The notes under the pieces were generated by a model. The model had not been told where the DNA came from. It saw nothing but the letters and a program-made list of their open reading frames with translations, and made no database searches. Below, in pieces: positions 22,101-32,160 of a DNA stretch of 64,000 nucleotides (position 1 is the first letter of the stretch; every line of letters starts with the position of its first letter). Made by a program: the position numbers and the translations under genes. The stretch lies in NCBI GenBank assembly GCA_020746995.1, contig JAGPXD010000002.1, positions 5,332,001 to 5,396,000 of the forward strand, in the 5' to 3' direction. This DNA comes from Plectosphaerella cucumerina. Lineage: Eukaryota; Ascomycota; Sordariomycetes; Glomerellales; Plectosphaerellaceae.

Positions 22101-25100
22101 CCGCCTTTTCGTTGATCCCCCCCGGGGGTGCAGATCATGCACATCCGTCCGGCATGAGCAATGTCGCCAAGGGCAGCGGCCATCGCCAACTCGTCCAAGT
22201 GCCGTTGTCCTGCTTCCGAGCATTCCACGGCTTCTGGAACTGCCCGGCGACCCAGCGTGCAATAATGCGGCTTTCACCATTCGCCATGGGCCCCGACATG
22301 TTGCAAATCTGCCCTGCAACATCTGAAAATCTCCGCGAAACCGCAAGGGACCTGACCGGCCCATCGTCGACAGGCTTCCCGGATGGTGCCAAGGGTGGAC
22401 TCCCCCGAACGGCAGCTAGGAAATGGGGCCTTCGCAGCTCCCACGCCGATGGCGGTGGATCTCGATTGATTGCTTTTTTTTTCTTCCATATCCCTGTCCG
22501 CTCGCCTGAAATGAGGACCGTCCTGCACGTGTGGAACCTCAGGGCCCCGGCCCAGCCTAGCCCGCCGTCGATGTCGGCCGATATGGCAAAAGGAAAACCT
22601 CATCCTCAGGCTGAGCCGTCTTGATGCGAGAAATAGCGTTTGCCGCTGTCATCGATGGCCGGCCAAGCACAAAATCGACCGTCGCATCCATGGCGTGGCA
22701 CAGTCATATCTCGCCCATCACATGGCGATCTCGTGGGTTTCAGACGGCCGCGGAAAGGGGGTTCACTGCTCAGGTACGCTGCTTGCTGTGAAGGAAGCCT
22801 CGCCTGCCGCCCGCTACCAGCCGCCACTGTGCTGGCTGGTTGGTCTGTGGGAGGAATGAAGGAATGGAGGGCCCATCTGAAGAACATTGCCTGATCTGCC
22901 CAGCAACCGATGCCGATGACTGCGAGGACGAGACCAGACCTGGTGCCGCGGATTCCGAATCGCCACCCACCCTGGACGAGGGCGAGGCCTGGGCCGGGGA
23001 CAGGCGGTGGGTGATCGACAGTCACAGATTTGGCACGGCTCGGCGGGCCAGCATGATTCCCAAAGTACGAATAGGTAGGGATAGGATGGATGCAGGTGCG
23101 CCAGGCCGTGGTGGTGCGTTGTTGGGTGGTGGTAACGGTTCGTTAGATGGCGCGATGTGGCGGGTGGGACGAAACCGCATCGAGTCACATGGCATACGAG
23201 AAATGCAACTAGACCCCTCTGGTGACTCGGGAGACATCGCACCACAAGGCAAAGGCCAGCAAAGGGCCGTCCGGACCTGGCTGGCAACGGCCGGCTTTCG
23301 GCGGCTGCTGCGCGGAAGGGAGGATGCGTTTGTGCGCCTCTCCAGACGATGGGTGTCTCGTGGCGTTGGCCAGAGCCCAAGGCGCCGCCGGCCGGTGCGC
23401 GCACGGAAGGCTTCAGGTCGATGGTTAGGTCGCAGGTAGAAAGTAAATGCTGTTCAGCCAAAGTCAAGTAGAGTCGAGGTCAGGCAGCAAGCGGCGGCGG
23501 TCGGCGATCGACCGCGACGGCGGCTGGAGACTGGAGACTGGAGTCAGCCCCGACGGACCAACGTCCAAGACGGTGATACTGGCCGCCAGTTGAAACGCAG
23601 GGCCAGTTGTCTGATGTCTGTCCCCTCGTGCTTGGTGTGGTGGCCCTGTGGGTAATGGTAGTGGCAGTGGGAGTGGGTGTGCCATGTCGGTACTTGGACG
23701 GATGGTCACGCTTCGGGCGGCGGACCAGTCCAAGGTTTAGTGCTCCCCCTCTGTTTTGTGCTGTCAAGCTTCCTCGCGCCGCCTGATGGTGTGGTGTGGT
23801 GTGCGTGTGCGTGTGCGCGAGTGTGTGTGTGGAGCAACGGTGCATGGGAGGCCATGCGGACACCAAGTTCAATGCACAAGGATGGGGTCTGTCGTCCGCC
23901 CGCAGGCTGCTTTGGAAATGTGCAGGAAGTCCTGATGATTGGACGGACGCGACGTGTTGCGCGCCATCTAAGGTGATTTGCCGACCGAGTGACGTAGCAA
24001 GGCCGGGTCTCTAGGGTATCACGAGAGGGTCCATGAAATATGGGTTCGTCCGTCTCGTCGTGTCGTGTGCGTGGTGCAGTACATTGACCAAGTACCGTGC
24101 TGTTGATGAGTCGTCGTGCTGTGCTGCAGGAGGGAAGGAGGAGGAGGGGGTCCAGCATGTGCTGTCTTTGACGCCTCTGTCCTCAGCCCGGCTCCGAACG
24201 GATGAGGGCTCTCGTAAGAACGTGACGAGGTACTGTTGTGGTACCTTGGGATGGGCGTCCGGGTGAGATGTCGGTCAACCGCATCCGCCGCCGTCGTCGC
24301 CGCCGCCGCATGGCTGACTGAATGGCGGGCTGGTTGACTGGGCAAAGATGACTCGAAAGATGAAGACGAAAAGGCTTCCGAGATGATGATGCCCCAGCCT
24401 GCCGCCGATGCCTAGGAGACCCGTTATCTCGCCCATGCTGCTGCTTCTGCCGCTTCTGCCTTCGCCTCGTGCACCCGTCCGAACTCTCGCCTCTGCTGGT
24501 GCTGCTGTCGTCGTGGAGTCGGCTCTTTTGCGGTTCACTGTTTCTGAAACATGGGCAGGGACAGACATCCCATCTCGCTGGCAAAAGGGGGGGTCCGATG
24601 GTTTGGCTGCGATAGGGGGTGGTGAAATCGGTTCCTTGGGTGCTGTCTGCTGTGTGGTGCGTGCTGTGACTGTCTGGCTGGCCTGGACCAGGGGTGAGAG
24701 AAGAGATGATGAGGCTCGTATCCCTGCCTCAAATTCCCACGCGTGTCCCGGCCCCTCTACCTGCAATCTCGACCCACTCCCGAGAGAGAGTGTCGCTTAA
24801 TAGGTGGGCAGCACTGTCCACGCCTAACCCAGCAACGGCAAGGCCCAGCCAAGGGAAGGGGTCAAGGGTCACGGTCAGGCAGGGCAGGGACAAGGGTCAA
24901 GGGGTCAAGCGCAGGGAAGGGCGCACCTGCCCGGGACCCGGAGACCCACCTGCATTTTGACTGCCATTGCCTTCCCGACATGCGTCCAAGCCCATCGCCG
25001 GCACCCATGCCATCTGCAAAGTGGCAGGAGCATGGCACCTTACTCGTGGTCGGCAGTATGCTTGCCTAGGTGCTTGATGCTGCTCGCCGGGTGACTGCCG

Positions 25101-25619
25101 TCCGAGGTGAGGCAACAGATGCTAATGTGAGGCAGGCGCGGTCGAGGTCTGCAGGCAGGCGCCCCTTCCATCGAGGCGAGTCTAGTTTCCTGGGAATGAT
25201 AGGGAAGGCGCCTTACTGGCAAAGCCTCCACCCAATCCCGCCAGCTGGGCAAATCACGGCTGTTGAAAGAAGAAAGTCCCAGACCTGAGGGGTCGTGGTC
25301 CTGGAAGGAACGACCACCCAGTCAGTGGGACTATCACTAACAGCAGGTACCTCTGCTCGACCAGCCAGCACCTTGGCCCGGCCTTAACCCTGACCTTGAC
25401 CCTGACCTTGACCATCCATCCATCAACCGCAGAGACCACCAGAAGCACCCTGCGCGCCTCGACGCACACACTCACACCGCGCCCTCCCATCTCTCCCTCC
25501 CTCGCCCAAGGGGTGTCAAATATCCGAGCCGCTATTAGGTTGCTCTGGAGCGGTGTCAGTGAGAAAGGGGGTCCCTTTTCCCGTCCAACGGCACGCAAAT
25601 AAGTACCCCTGGGCCGCCG

Positions 25620-25680
25620 ACCCTTCCCTTCCCTCTCTTCCCTCCCTTTCCCTTCCACCACAGGACTTCCCTTCCACCTC
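25620..25680 (+). promoter_or_regulatory. Pyrimidine-rich tract of the PH-domain gene promoter
   Basis: About 60 nt are almost purely C and T (repeated CCCTTCCC / TCCCTCCC). Long CT tracts just before the transcription start are a known feature of strongly expressed filamentous-fungal genes. It lies about 250 bp before the PH-protein ATG, whose codon use is also strongly biased. Confidence 0.45.
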
Positions 25681-25922
25681 CAAAAACAACCCAAAGGTAT
25701 TTCGCCCTCATCCGCCCCGCGATCGCATCCGCCAGGCATCAGCCTCCCGCTCGGCCACGACATTGACTGACCCCGCCCCGCCTCTACAGTTCCTTTTTCT
25801 TGTCGTGATACCCGAGTCTCGTACTCAACCCGCTTCTTAGATACCCAGTACCTCTTTTTGAGAACTAATCATACCCCTTTCTTCAACAACACCCCGCCTT
25901 ATCACCAACCCCAACCAACAAA

Positions 25923-27781
25923 ATGGCCGAAGAAACCAAGCCCGTCGTCGAGGTCCCCAAGGACGTCGCCGCCCCCACCGCTGAGCCCGCCGTTGAGGCC
26001 AAGCCCGTCGAGACCACCGAGCCCGTCGCCGCTGCCCCCGCCACTGAGGCCGCCCCCGTTGTCGAGGCTCCCGCCACCACTGCCGAGACCCCGGCTCCCG
26101 CTGCCGCCACGACCGAGGCCGTGGAGGAGGCTCCCGCTGCCACCACTGCCGTTGAGGAGGTCAAGAAGGAGGAGGTCGTCCCTGTCGAGGAGGGTCAGCT
26201 CGAGCACAAGGGCCTTAACTTCCCCAAGTATGTTTTTCCCAGCATCTTGCGCAAGCAAGTTCCCCACTAACACGCGCTGCCAGGAACTTCATCTACTCCA
26301 AGCAGTTCTTCTGGTTCGGCTCCGACGCCGTCGACGCCAAGTCGCTCTCCCACTACCGCCGCAGCGAGAAGTCCGCCGAGGCTGGCCACCACAACACCGC
26401 CTGGGCCTCGCACACCGGCAAGGGCCTTCTCTTCTTCGGCGAGAAGTCTGCCCCCGTCGGCGTCATCAACCTGGTGAGCATGGCAATTCGATCTCATTGT
26501 GAGAATCGACGCTAACATGACCCCAAGGCCGATGCCACTGAGCCCACCACCGATGGCCCCACCAAGTTCAACTTCACCTCCAAGGGCGGCAAGCACGCCT
26601 TCAAGGCTGCCAACACTGCTGACCGCGACAACTGGGTCTCGCAGCTGAAGCTGAAGATCGCTGAGGCCAAGGAGATTGCCTCTACTATCACCGAGACTGA
26701 GACCTACAAGTCCACCCTCGAGTCCTTCAAGCCCGCTGCCCCTGCCAAGAAGGAGGAGGCCCCCGCTGCCGCTCCCGCTGAGGCCACCGAGGCGGCTGCC
26801 CCTGTCGAGGCTCCCGCTGCTGTTCCCACCATCGAGACCCCCCCTGCCGTCGCCGAGGAGACTCCCAAGGAGGCCCCCAAGGAGCGCCGCTCTGCCAGCC
26901 GCAAGCGCCAGAGCATCTTCGGCAGCTTCTTCGGCCAGAAGGAGGAGTCCAAGAAGGAGGACAAGGCCACCGAGGCTGTCTCCCCTGGTACTGAGGCTCC
27001 CAAGGAGGAGGCTGCCCCCGCTGCCGCCGAGCCCGTTGTCGCTCCCGCCCCCGTCGAGGCCGCTGCCCCTGTCGCTGAGGCCCCTGCCACCACCGAGGCT
27101 GCCGTTGAGGACAAGCCCGTCGAGAAGAAGGAGGAGAAGCCCGTTCCCACCAAGCGCAACTCCATCTTCGGTGTCTTCGGCAAGAAGGAGAAGAAGGCTG
27201 CCGACGCTGCTGCCGCTGAGCCCGCCAAGGAGACCGAGGCCCCCGTCTCCAGCGAGACTGCCCCGGCTCTCCCCCCCGTCGAGACCTCGACCCCTCTGGG
27301 TGAGGCCGTCGCTGACGCCACCCCTGCCGCCGTCGAGGCTCCCAAGGAGGAGGCTGCCCCTGCCACCAACGGCGAGACCAAGAAGGACGTCAAGGCCGAG
27401 AAGCGCAAGTCTTCCCTGCCCTTCGCCTTCGGCAAGAAGGACAAGTCCCCTTCCACCTCGGATGAGGAGGGCGACAAGCCCGAGAAGACCGGCCCCTTCT
27501 CCAAGCTGCGCGCCACCATCAAGGTCAGACATTGACTGTTTCCCCGCACATTCATTTTCAATCGCTAACCTACTCCACAGGCCCGTGGCAGGTCCGAGAA
27601 GCCCGTTGAGAAGCCCGAGGAGAAGGCTGAGGAGAAGCCCGTCGAGGCCGCTCCCGTCGCCGAGGCCTCCACCTCGACCGAGCCCGCCGCCGAGGTCGCT
27701 GCCAAGCCCGCCGCTGAGGAGACCGTCAACAAGCCCGCTGCCGCCGCCCCCGCCGCCCCCGTCGTCACGGCTGCCGCCTAG
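25923..27781 (+). CDS. PH-domain protein of the fungal PH_6/Meu6 type, Ala/Glu-rich
   Basis: Four exons (25923-26227, 26284-26473, 26528-27523, 27581-27781) give 563 residues; all three introns have clean GT...AG signals. Residues 1-95 are disordered and made of A, E, P, V and T. A pleckstrin-homology-like domain spans about 98-225 (NFIYSKQFFWFGSDAVDAKS, then TAWASHTGKGLLFFGEK, ending ADRDNWVSQLKLKIAEAKE with the characteristic C-terminal helix Trp). The rest is disordered but carries three basic motifs: KRQSIFGSFFGQK at 291, KRNSIFGVFGKK at 374 and KRKSSLPFAFGKK at 457, each 83 residues apart. The family includes fission yeast Meu6; a role at the plasma membrane is likely from the PH fold but not shown. 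Codon use is extremely biased to GCC, GAG, AAG and CCC, as in abundant proteins. Confidence 0.8.
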
Positions 27782-28726
27782 AGTGCGAAGCTGAGCTCGG
27801 AGCTGCGAAAACTTCGCAGGTAGAGGGCCTGTCCTACGCACGGCAGGCCGGCTTGCGCACCGACTCGCAAGAGTCAACGACACGACGTCTTCATCATGCC
27901 AACGGTTTGGTAGGGAATCGGATGTGCATTTCCAAAGATACCCCGTCAAGATTGGTTCTCTGATACCCTTTCCTAATCGAATTCCCGGGGGCCCCACGGG
28001 ACCCTCAGCCTTTTTCTCTTGTTTTCACGTTCTCGCATCGCATCGGAACGGGCGGCACCATGCCCTGCGGCCGGACGGTTGGCCTCTCGTCGACCCCTCA
28101 GTCCCCAGGTCGTGGTCTCAGCTCGCGTCTTGCCATCGCTTCGCCGGTCTTTTCCCTGTTTGTTCTTCTTCTCTGTTTCATCCACAGGTTCTTTTATCAA
28201 CACACAACAAGTCGACTTTTCCGTGTCTGGTTCCAGGTTGTCCAATCCGCTCATGATGCCGTGGTTTGATACCCCGTATACCCGTGCCTATTCAATGACA
28301 CAACCACGGCCATTTGCGGGGAGGAGGGGAATGATGGAGGTGTGCCAGGGGGCATGGGAACCAATCTATCCTCGGACCGATGGACAAAGGGAGGCATTTG
28401 GTAGATCGGTATCTGCCACTAGGGCAGGTATCGTGCCATCTGCTATCGATTTGATAATAATTAATAGAACCTCGCGTGTTGGTACTTCATCGCCGATCCA
28501 TGCCGTTGCAGAACACCGTGATGAAGATGGTGAACATGTCTTTAAGGCTCTGTGTCTCCAAGGTGATCGACCCCGAGCCCTGGGTGATTGAGATACTGAG
28601 TAATGAGGCAAAAAGCACTTCCCTCAAGCCAGCCACCGCCTCGAGTTGCTGAAGCCTACCGCTACAGCAAGTCGTTCCCAGTTCGCCAAGATCACCAGGT
28701 CAAAAAAAGCAAAAGGATTGGAAACG
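27782..28726. other. Intergenic between PH gene and tRNA
   Basis: No gene is visible in 945 nt. A 190-codon plus-strand frame from 28019 has no domain pattern and irregular codon use. The right end contains the Pol III terminator of the tRNA gene. A further 379 nt (28799-29177) between the tRNA and the ribosome recycling factor gene also hold no recognisable gene. Confidence 0.5.
28702..28714 (-). terminator. Pol III terminator of tRNA-Gly
   Basis: Downstream of the tRNA on the minus strand lie TTTT (28714-28711) and, two bases on, TTTTTTT (28708-28702). These are the usual RNA polymerase III stop signals, starting 13 nt after the mature 3' end. Confidence 0.8.
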
Positions 28727-28798
28727 TGCGGCCACCAGGAATCGAACCAGGCTCTAATGAATGGAAATCATTAATGCTAACCACTACACCATAGCCGC
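28727..28798 (-). tRNA. tRNA-Gly (anticodon UCC)
   Basis: The 72-nt sequence folds as a cloverleaf: acceptor GCGGCTA with TGGCCGC (six Watson-Crick pairs and one T-G), an anticodon stem AATGA/TCATT with loop TTTCCAT, and anticodon TCC, reading GGA/GGG glycine codons. The B box GGTTCGATTCC is perfect and the A box TAGTGGTTAGC is present; there is no intron. The discriminator base is A. The T stem is CCTGG against CCTGG, which leaves a T-T mismatch in the middle pair; the gene may be a slightly degraded or variant copy. Confidence 0.9.
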
Positions 28799-29177
28799 TT
28801 ATCCTTTTCGATGCTAGTTTATCTGACGTCCTGGTTCATCAAGGTTTGACACAGGTTGGATAGAAAGAACGACTTTGATGAAGAGGTGTTGCTCGGGGCC
28901 GAAGCTGAGAGTAATTAGGCGCAATGGTGCAAGAAATCGGAAGAGGAAGTTCAGGAACTGTCAAGGTATCGATTGGATTGGAGCTTGGATGGGTAACAAA
29001 ATCTTCCATGTCTGTCGATCGATGGGCCGATGGCTCAGGTTGAATGTGCTCCGTGTGGGTCCAAGGTCGAAGGCGGGTCGCTCGAAGCTGAGCTCATGCG
29101 AGTTCTGACGTTGGTGCAGTCGCCATGTCCAAACTCGACCCAGTGTCAAGCACGCCAAAACCCCAACTGCCACCACG

Positions 29178-30079
29178 ATGAAGAGCCTCCGCGTCAACAG
29201 GCTGGTCCTCCAGCGCGTCAATGGCCTCGTGTCTGCCGCGGGAAGGTTCGTTTCGTCCAAGAACCCCTCTCCCTCTTCGTCCAGGCTGACCCTCGCAGGA
29301 GCACAGCATCGCCCGCCTCGCACCTCGCCGCACCCGTCCTCGTCGCCGCGCCCCGACCGTTGCGCCCCTTCTCGACATCCCCCCTCCTCCTCAAGAAGTC
29401 CAAGGGCAAGAAGGCCGCCGAGCATGAGGCCACAAACCCCGGCAGCGTGTCTCACAGCGGCGCGGCGGCCGGCCCCGAAGAAGATGACGACCACAAGCAC
29501 CCCAAGCCCGACCCGGCCGACCCCCTCAACATGGCCGACCTGACATCCCGCTGGGCCGCCTCGGACGCCCACTTCCGCGCCGCCCTCAAGATGCTCTCGA
29601 CCGGCGGCCGCTTCAACCCAGACCACATCGGCGCCCTCCTCGTGGCACCCGACCCAAAGTCCCCCGAGCGCTACCCCCTCCGCGAGCTCGCCCAGGTCGT
29701 CCCCCGCGCCGGCCGCACAATCTCCCTCCTCGCCCACGAGCGCGCCCACGTGAAGCCAATCGTCGACGCCGTCCAGGCCTCCCCCGACTTCAACCAGCAA
29801 CCCCAGGCCGACCCGGACAACGAGCTCGAGCTGATCCTGCGCATCGAGCCCGACCGCAAGGAGGACCTCGTCGCGCGCGCAAAGGCCCTCGTCCAGGCGT
29901 GGCGCGAGCAGGTCCGGAAGCAGTCGGAGAAGCGCAAAAAGGTCGTGGCCAAGTGGGCGGCGCAGAAGGAGATTGTGCCCGACGTGAAGCGCAAGATTGA
30001 GCAGGAGGTGCAGAAGGCGCAGAACAAGGTCATGGAGGGCATTGACCAGGTCGAGAAGCAGACGCTTCAGAAGTTCTAG
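29178..30079 (+). CDS. RRF1: Mitochondrial ribosome recycling factor
   Basis: Two exons (29178-29245, 29299-30079) give 282 residues. The N-terminus MKSLRVNRLVLQRVNGLVSA is an amphipathic presequence; splicing joins it to RSTASPASHLAAPVLVAAPR and RPFSTSPLLLKK, a typical cleavage region. The RRF domain covers about 115-282. It has the helical hairpin NMADLTSRWAASDAHFRAAL, the middle part with PLRELAQVVPRAGRTISLLA, and the long C-terminal helix VRKQSEKRKKVVAKWAAQKE. It splits post-termination mitoribosomes together with EF-G2 (known for the family). The downstream neighbour is convergent (264-nt gap) and also appears mitochondrial. The frame is open upstream of the start in another phase, but only the 29178 start with the intron gives a good presequence. 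Confidence 0.88.
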
Positions 30080-30342
30080 GCCTGGGTTGGGGCACATGTA
30101 TCAAAAGCATTTGGGAGCGTGGAACTGCTCTTATACGATTTAGCGGACGTCCGTTACGGATGGTGTAAAAACAAACACATGGGGAATATGGAGCTGGATA
30201 AAAAAAGGAACGAGTTTTTTCAACATGATGTACATGTACACGCGTGTCTGGATTGTACAATGCCTCTTCCCACCCACTCTCAACCCCTCCGGTATAGTAT
30301 TCGTACAACAGGCGTCTGCCCATATGCGCCCGGCTGATTCCC

Positions 30343-31614
30343 TCACGCCTGCTTGGCCTTGCCCTTGGCTTCCGGCGCACCACCCTTCTTCCCGCCCTGC
30401 TTGACAGAGACGAGCGAGGCAATCTTGGCCTCGAAGCTCTCGTTGGCGCTCTTATCCCACGTCTCGTTGCGGGCGTGGTAGCCCTGGACACCGGCGCCGG
30501 GTGCCTCGTACACGCCGCGCACGACAGCGTCGACGACGGCCTTCTTGACGTTGTCGTCGGGGCCCTTGATGACGCCGTCGGGCAGCCTTGCGACGGCAGC
30601 AGGATCGGCCTCGATGTGTGCGCGCTCGGCTGTCTCGGTGAAGAAATGGACGCCCTCGTGGAACTTGAGCCGGTCGACCGTCTGGCGGGGGATGCCCCAG
30701 TTGCGTGTGTCGGGGGCGTGCTTGGCGCCGCCGCTGAGTGTGCGCAGGCCCTGCAGGACGCTCTCGTTCTTGGCCCTCGCGCCGTCGGCGGCGATGGCGG
30801 GACCGTAGCCGGTGAGTGACTCGAGCGTCAGCTGCGGGTTGAACGGCACCGCGACGCCGTGCTTGTACATCTTGTCGAGCTCGATCTCCTCGGTCGTCCT
30901 GGGCACAGCAATGCGATCCATCTCCATGAGGAAGTTGCTACGCATCGTGCTGAGATCGCCTTCCTCGGCCTCTGCCTGGCCTTCCCTTCCAGAACTGCCA
31001 CTGCCACCGCCACGGCCGCGGCCGCGGCCGCGACCACCACGGCCACCGCGACCACCGCGACCGCCTCGTTCACCAAAGCCGCCACGGCCACCGAAGCTAC
31101 CGCCGCCGCGAGAAAGGCCGCCGCCGCCGCGAGAGAAGCCTCCCCTTGAAGGGAACGAGGAGCCGCGACCCCTTTCGCCGAAGCCAGGCGGCGCACGCAC
31201 AAAGCCGCCCTGGCCAGCAGCGCCGGGCACGACGGCACTCTGAGCGCCACCCCTGAATCCGCCGCGAGATCCTCCCCGGAAACCACCACGGCCGCGGAAG
31301 CCCTGTCCCACGCCGCGAGGGACCGACTTGACATCGACGACCGTTGGCCTGGCGCCTGCGCTGCTGCCGCTGTCGAGGTTGGCGATGGGAGGCTTGCCGC
31401 TCGTGGACCTGAGCAGGTTGTTTATTTCGGTCGCCGCGGCGCGGGATCGGTCGTGTCGGTTGGAGGGAGGCGCATTGCCGGCGTCGTCGTTTCTCGGAGG
31501 AGCTGCGTCGAGGGTTGTGGTCGAGAACTGGCGGACGCAGGTGTTGAGGGCGTCTTTTGTGCGGGCAAAGTCGAGTCTCGACGTGCCGCCGTTCGAACGC
31601 AAGCGGGCGTACAT
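30343..31614 (-). CDS. RGG-rich, probably mitochondrial protein of unknown function
   Basis: A single exon of 423 residues. The N-terminus MYARLRSNGGTSRLDFARTK followed by CVRQFSTT is basic and ends in a typical mitochondrial cleavage context. Residues about 100-210 are an RGG/GRG domain (RGRGGFRGGSRGGFRGG, then GGRGGRGGRGGRGRGRGRGG), of a kind that binds RNA and is often arginine-methylated. The C-terminal half is a folded-looking part with DLSTMRSNFLMEMDRIAVPR and QGLRTLSGGAKHAPDTRNWG. I cannot name the family; a role in the mitoribosome or mitochondrial RNA handling is a guess. It is convergent with RRF1. The ATG at 31725 in the same frame would add 37 residues without targeting character. 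Confidence 0.7.
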   Translation of the reverse strand: MYARLRSNGGTSRLDFARTKDALNTCVRQFSTTTLDAAPPRNDDAGNAPPSNRHDRSRAAATEINNLLRSTSGKPPIANLDSGSSAGARPTVVDVKSVPRGVGQGFRGRGGFRGGSRGGFRGGAQSAVVPGAAGQGGFVRAPPGFGERGRGSSFPSRGGFSRGGGGLSRGGGSFGGRGGFGERGGRGGRGGRGGRGRGRGRGGGSGSSGREGQAEAEEGDLSTMRSNFLMEMDRIAVPRTTEEIELDKMYKHGVAVPFNPQLTLESLTGYGPAIAADGARAKNESVLQGLRTLSGGAKHAPDTRNWGIPRQTVDRLKFHEGVHFFTETAERAHIEADPAAVARLPDGVIKGPDDNVKKAVVDAVVRGVYEAPGAGVQGYHARNETWDKSANESFEAKIASLVSVKQGGKKGGAPEAKGKAKQA

Positions 31615-32160
31615 TTTCGCGTCCGGTTGATGGTCCTGCGGACGCCGATGGTGAGGTTGATGAGCTCTGCTGGTCAGGCCAGGCGACGTGAATCCGAAAG
31701 TCAGGTCGGTCGAAAAAATGTTCATTAGGTAAGCGGGAAGCCAGAGCCTACCATTTCCCCTGACTCCACACGGACCACATCACATTCCTCCAAGCACTCC
31801 CACCATCACCTTTCCTTTTCCTCACGCATCGATTTGCCAGATTTCTGCTTCCACCAGTTCATTATATGCTGACTCTCTAGAATCATGTGCGTCCTCAAGT
31901 CGTCAAATAACCAAACGCCGGGGCGCTCATGTGTAAGCGCCCATGTCCTCATGCCAATGCAAACACAAGTTTTAGCCCACGACCCCAACGCCTTGCGTCT
32001 CTTCTCCAGGTTCTCCAGGTTGTCCGCTGCTTCTGTAAAGACAAGAAAAATGCGGTCATGGCAAGAGCTATGACAAGAAGGAACGCCATGCTCCATACGC
32101 TTCTCGATTCTAGGTAGGTTTCCTTCACGCGAGGTCCGAGAGGTGACGCCTGCGAGCGCG
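31615..32160. other. Intergenic, 546 nt
   Basis: This stretch lies between the start of the RGG-protein gene and the 3' end of the histidine kinase gene. GC content drops in the middle. I see no gene, repeat or RNA. Confidence 0.5.

Larger units (their letters stand above)
17824..25922. other. Gene-free stretch of 8.1 kb
   Basis: I found no coding exon I can support on either strand. It contains a tandem repeat and a lower-GC island at 18.2-19.1 kb (separate entries), a GT/GC microsatellite at about 23797-23833, and short CCTGACCTTGAC and GGGTCAAG repeats near 25388-25412 and 24857-24908. Many open frames cross the GC-rich part, but they are short, overlapping and rich in R/P/S/G without domain patterns. 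It could hold long regulatory DNA for the PH-domain gene, an undetected non-coding RNA, or remains of old elements. Confidence 0.5.

Noticed and set aside
25388..25412. Repeated CCCTGACCTTGAC as interstitial telomere repeat
   Set aside because: The fungal telomere unit is CCCTAA/TTAGGG; this 12-bp unit differs and occurs only about twice.
26267..27997. 576-codon minus-strand frame across the PH-domain gene
   Set aside because: It is the antisense shadow of a strongly codon-biased gene (GCC, GAG, AAG). The Gly/Leu/Ser-rich translation has no domain, and the plus strand has proper introns and a PH fold.
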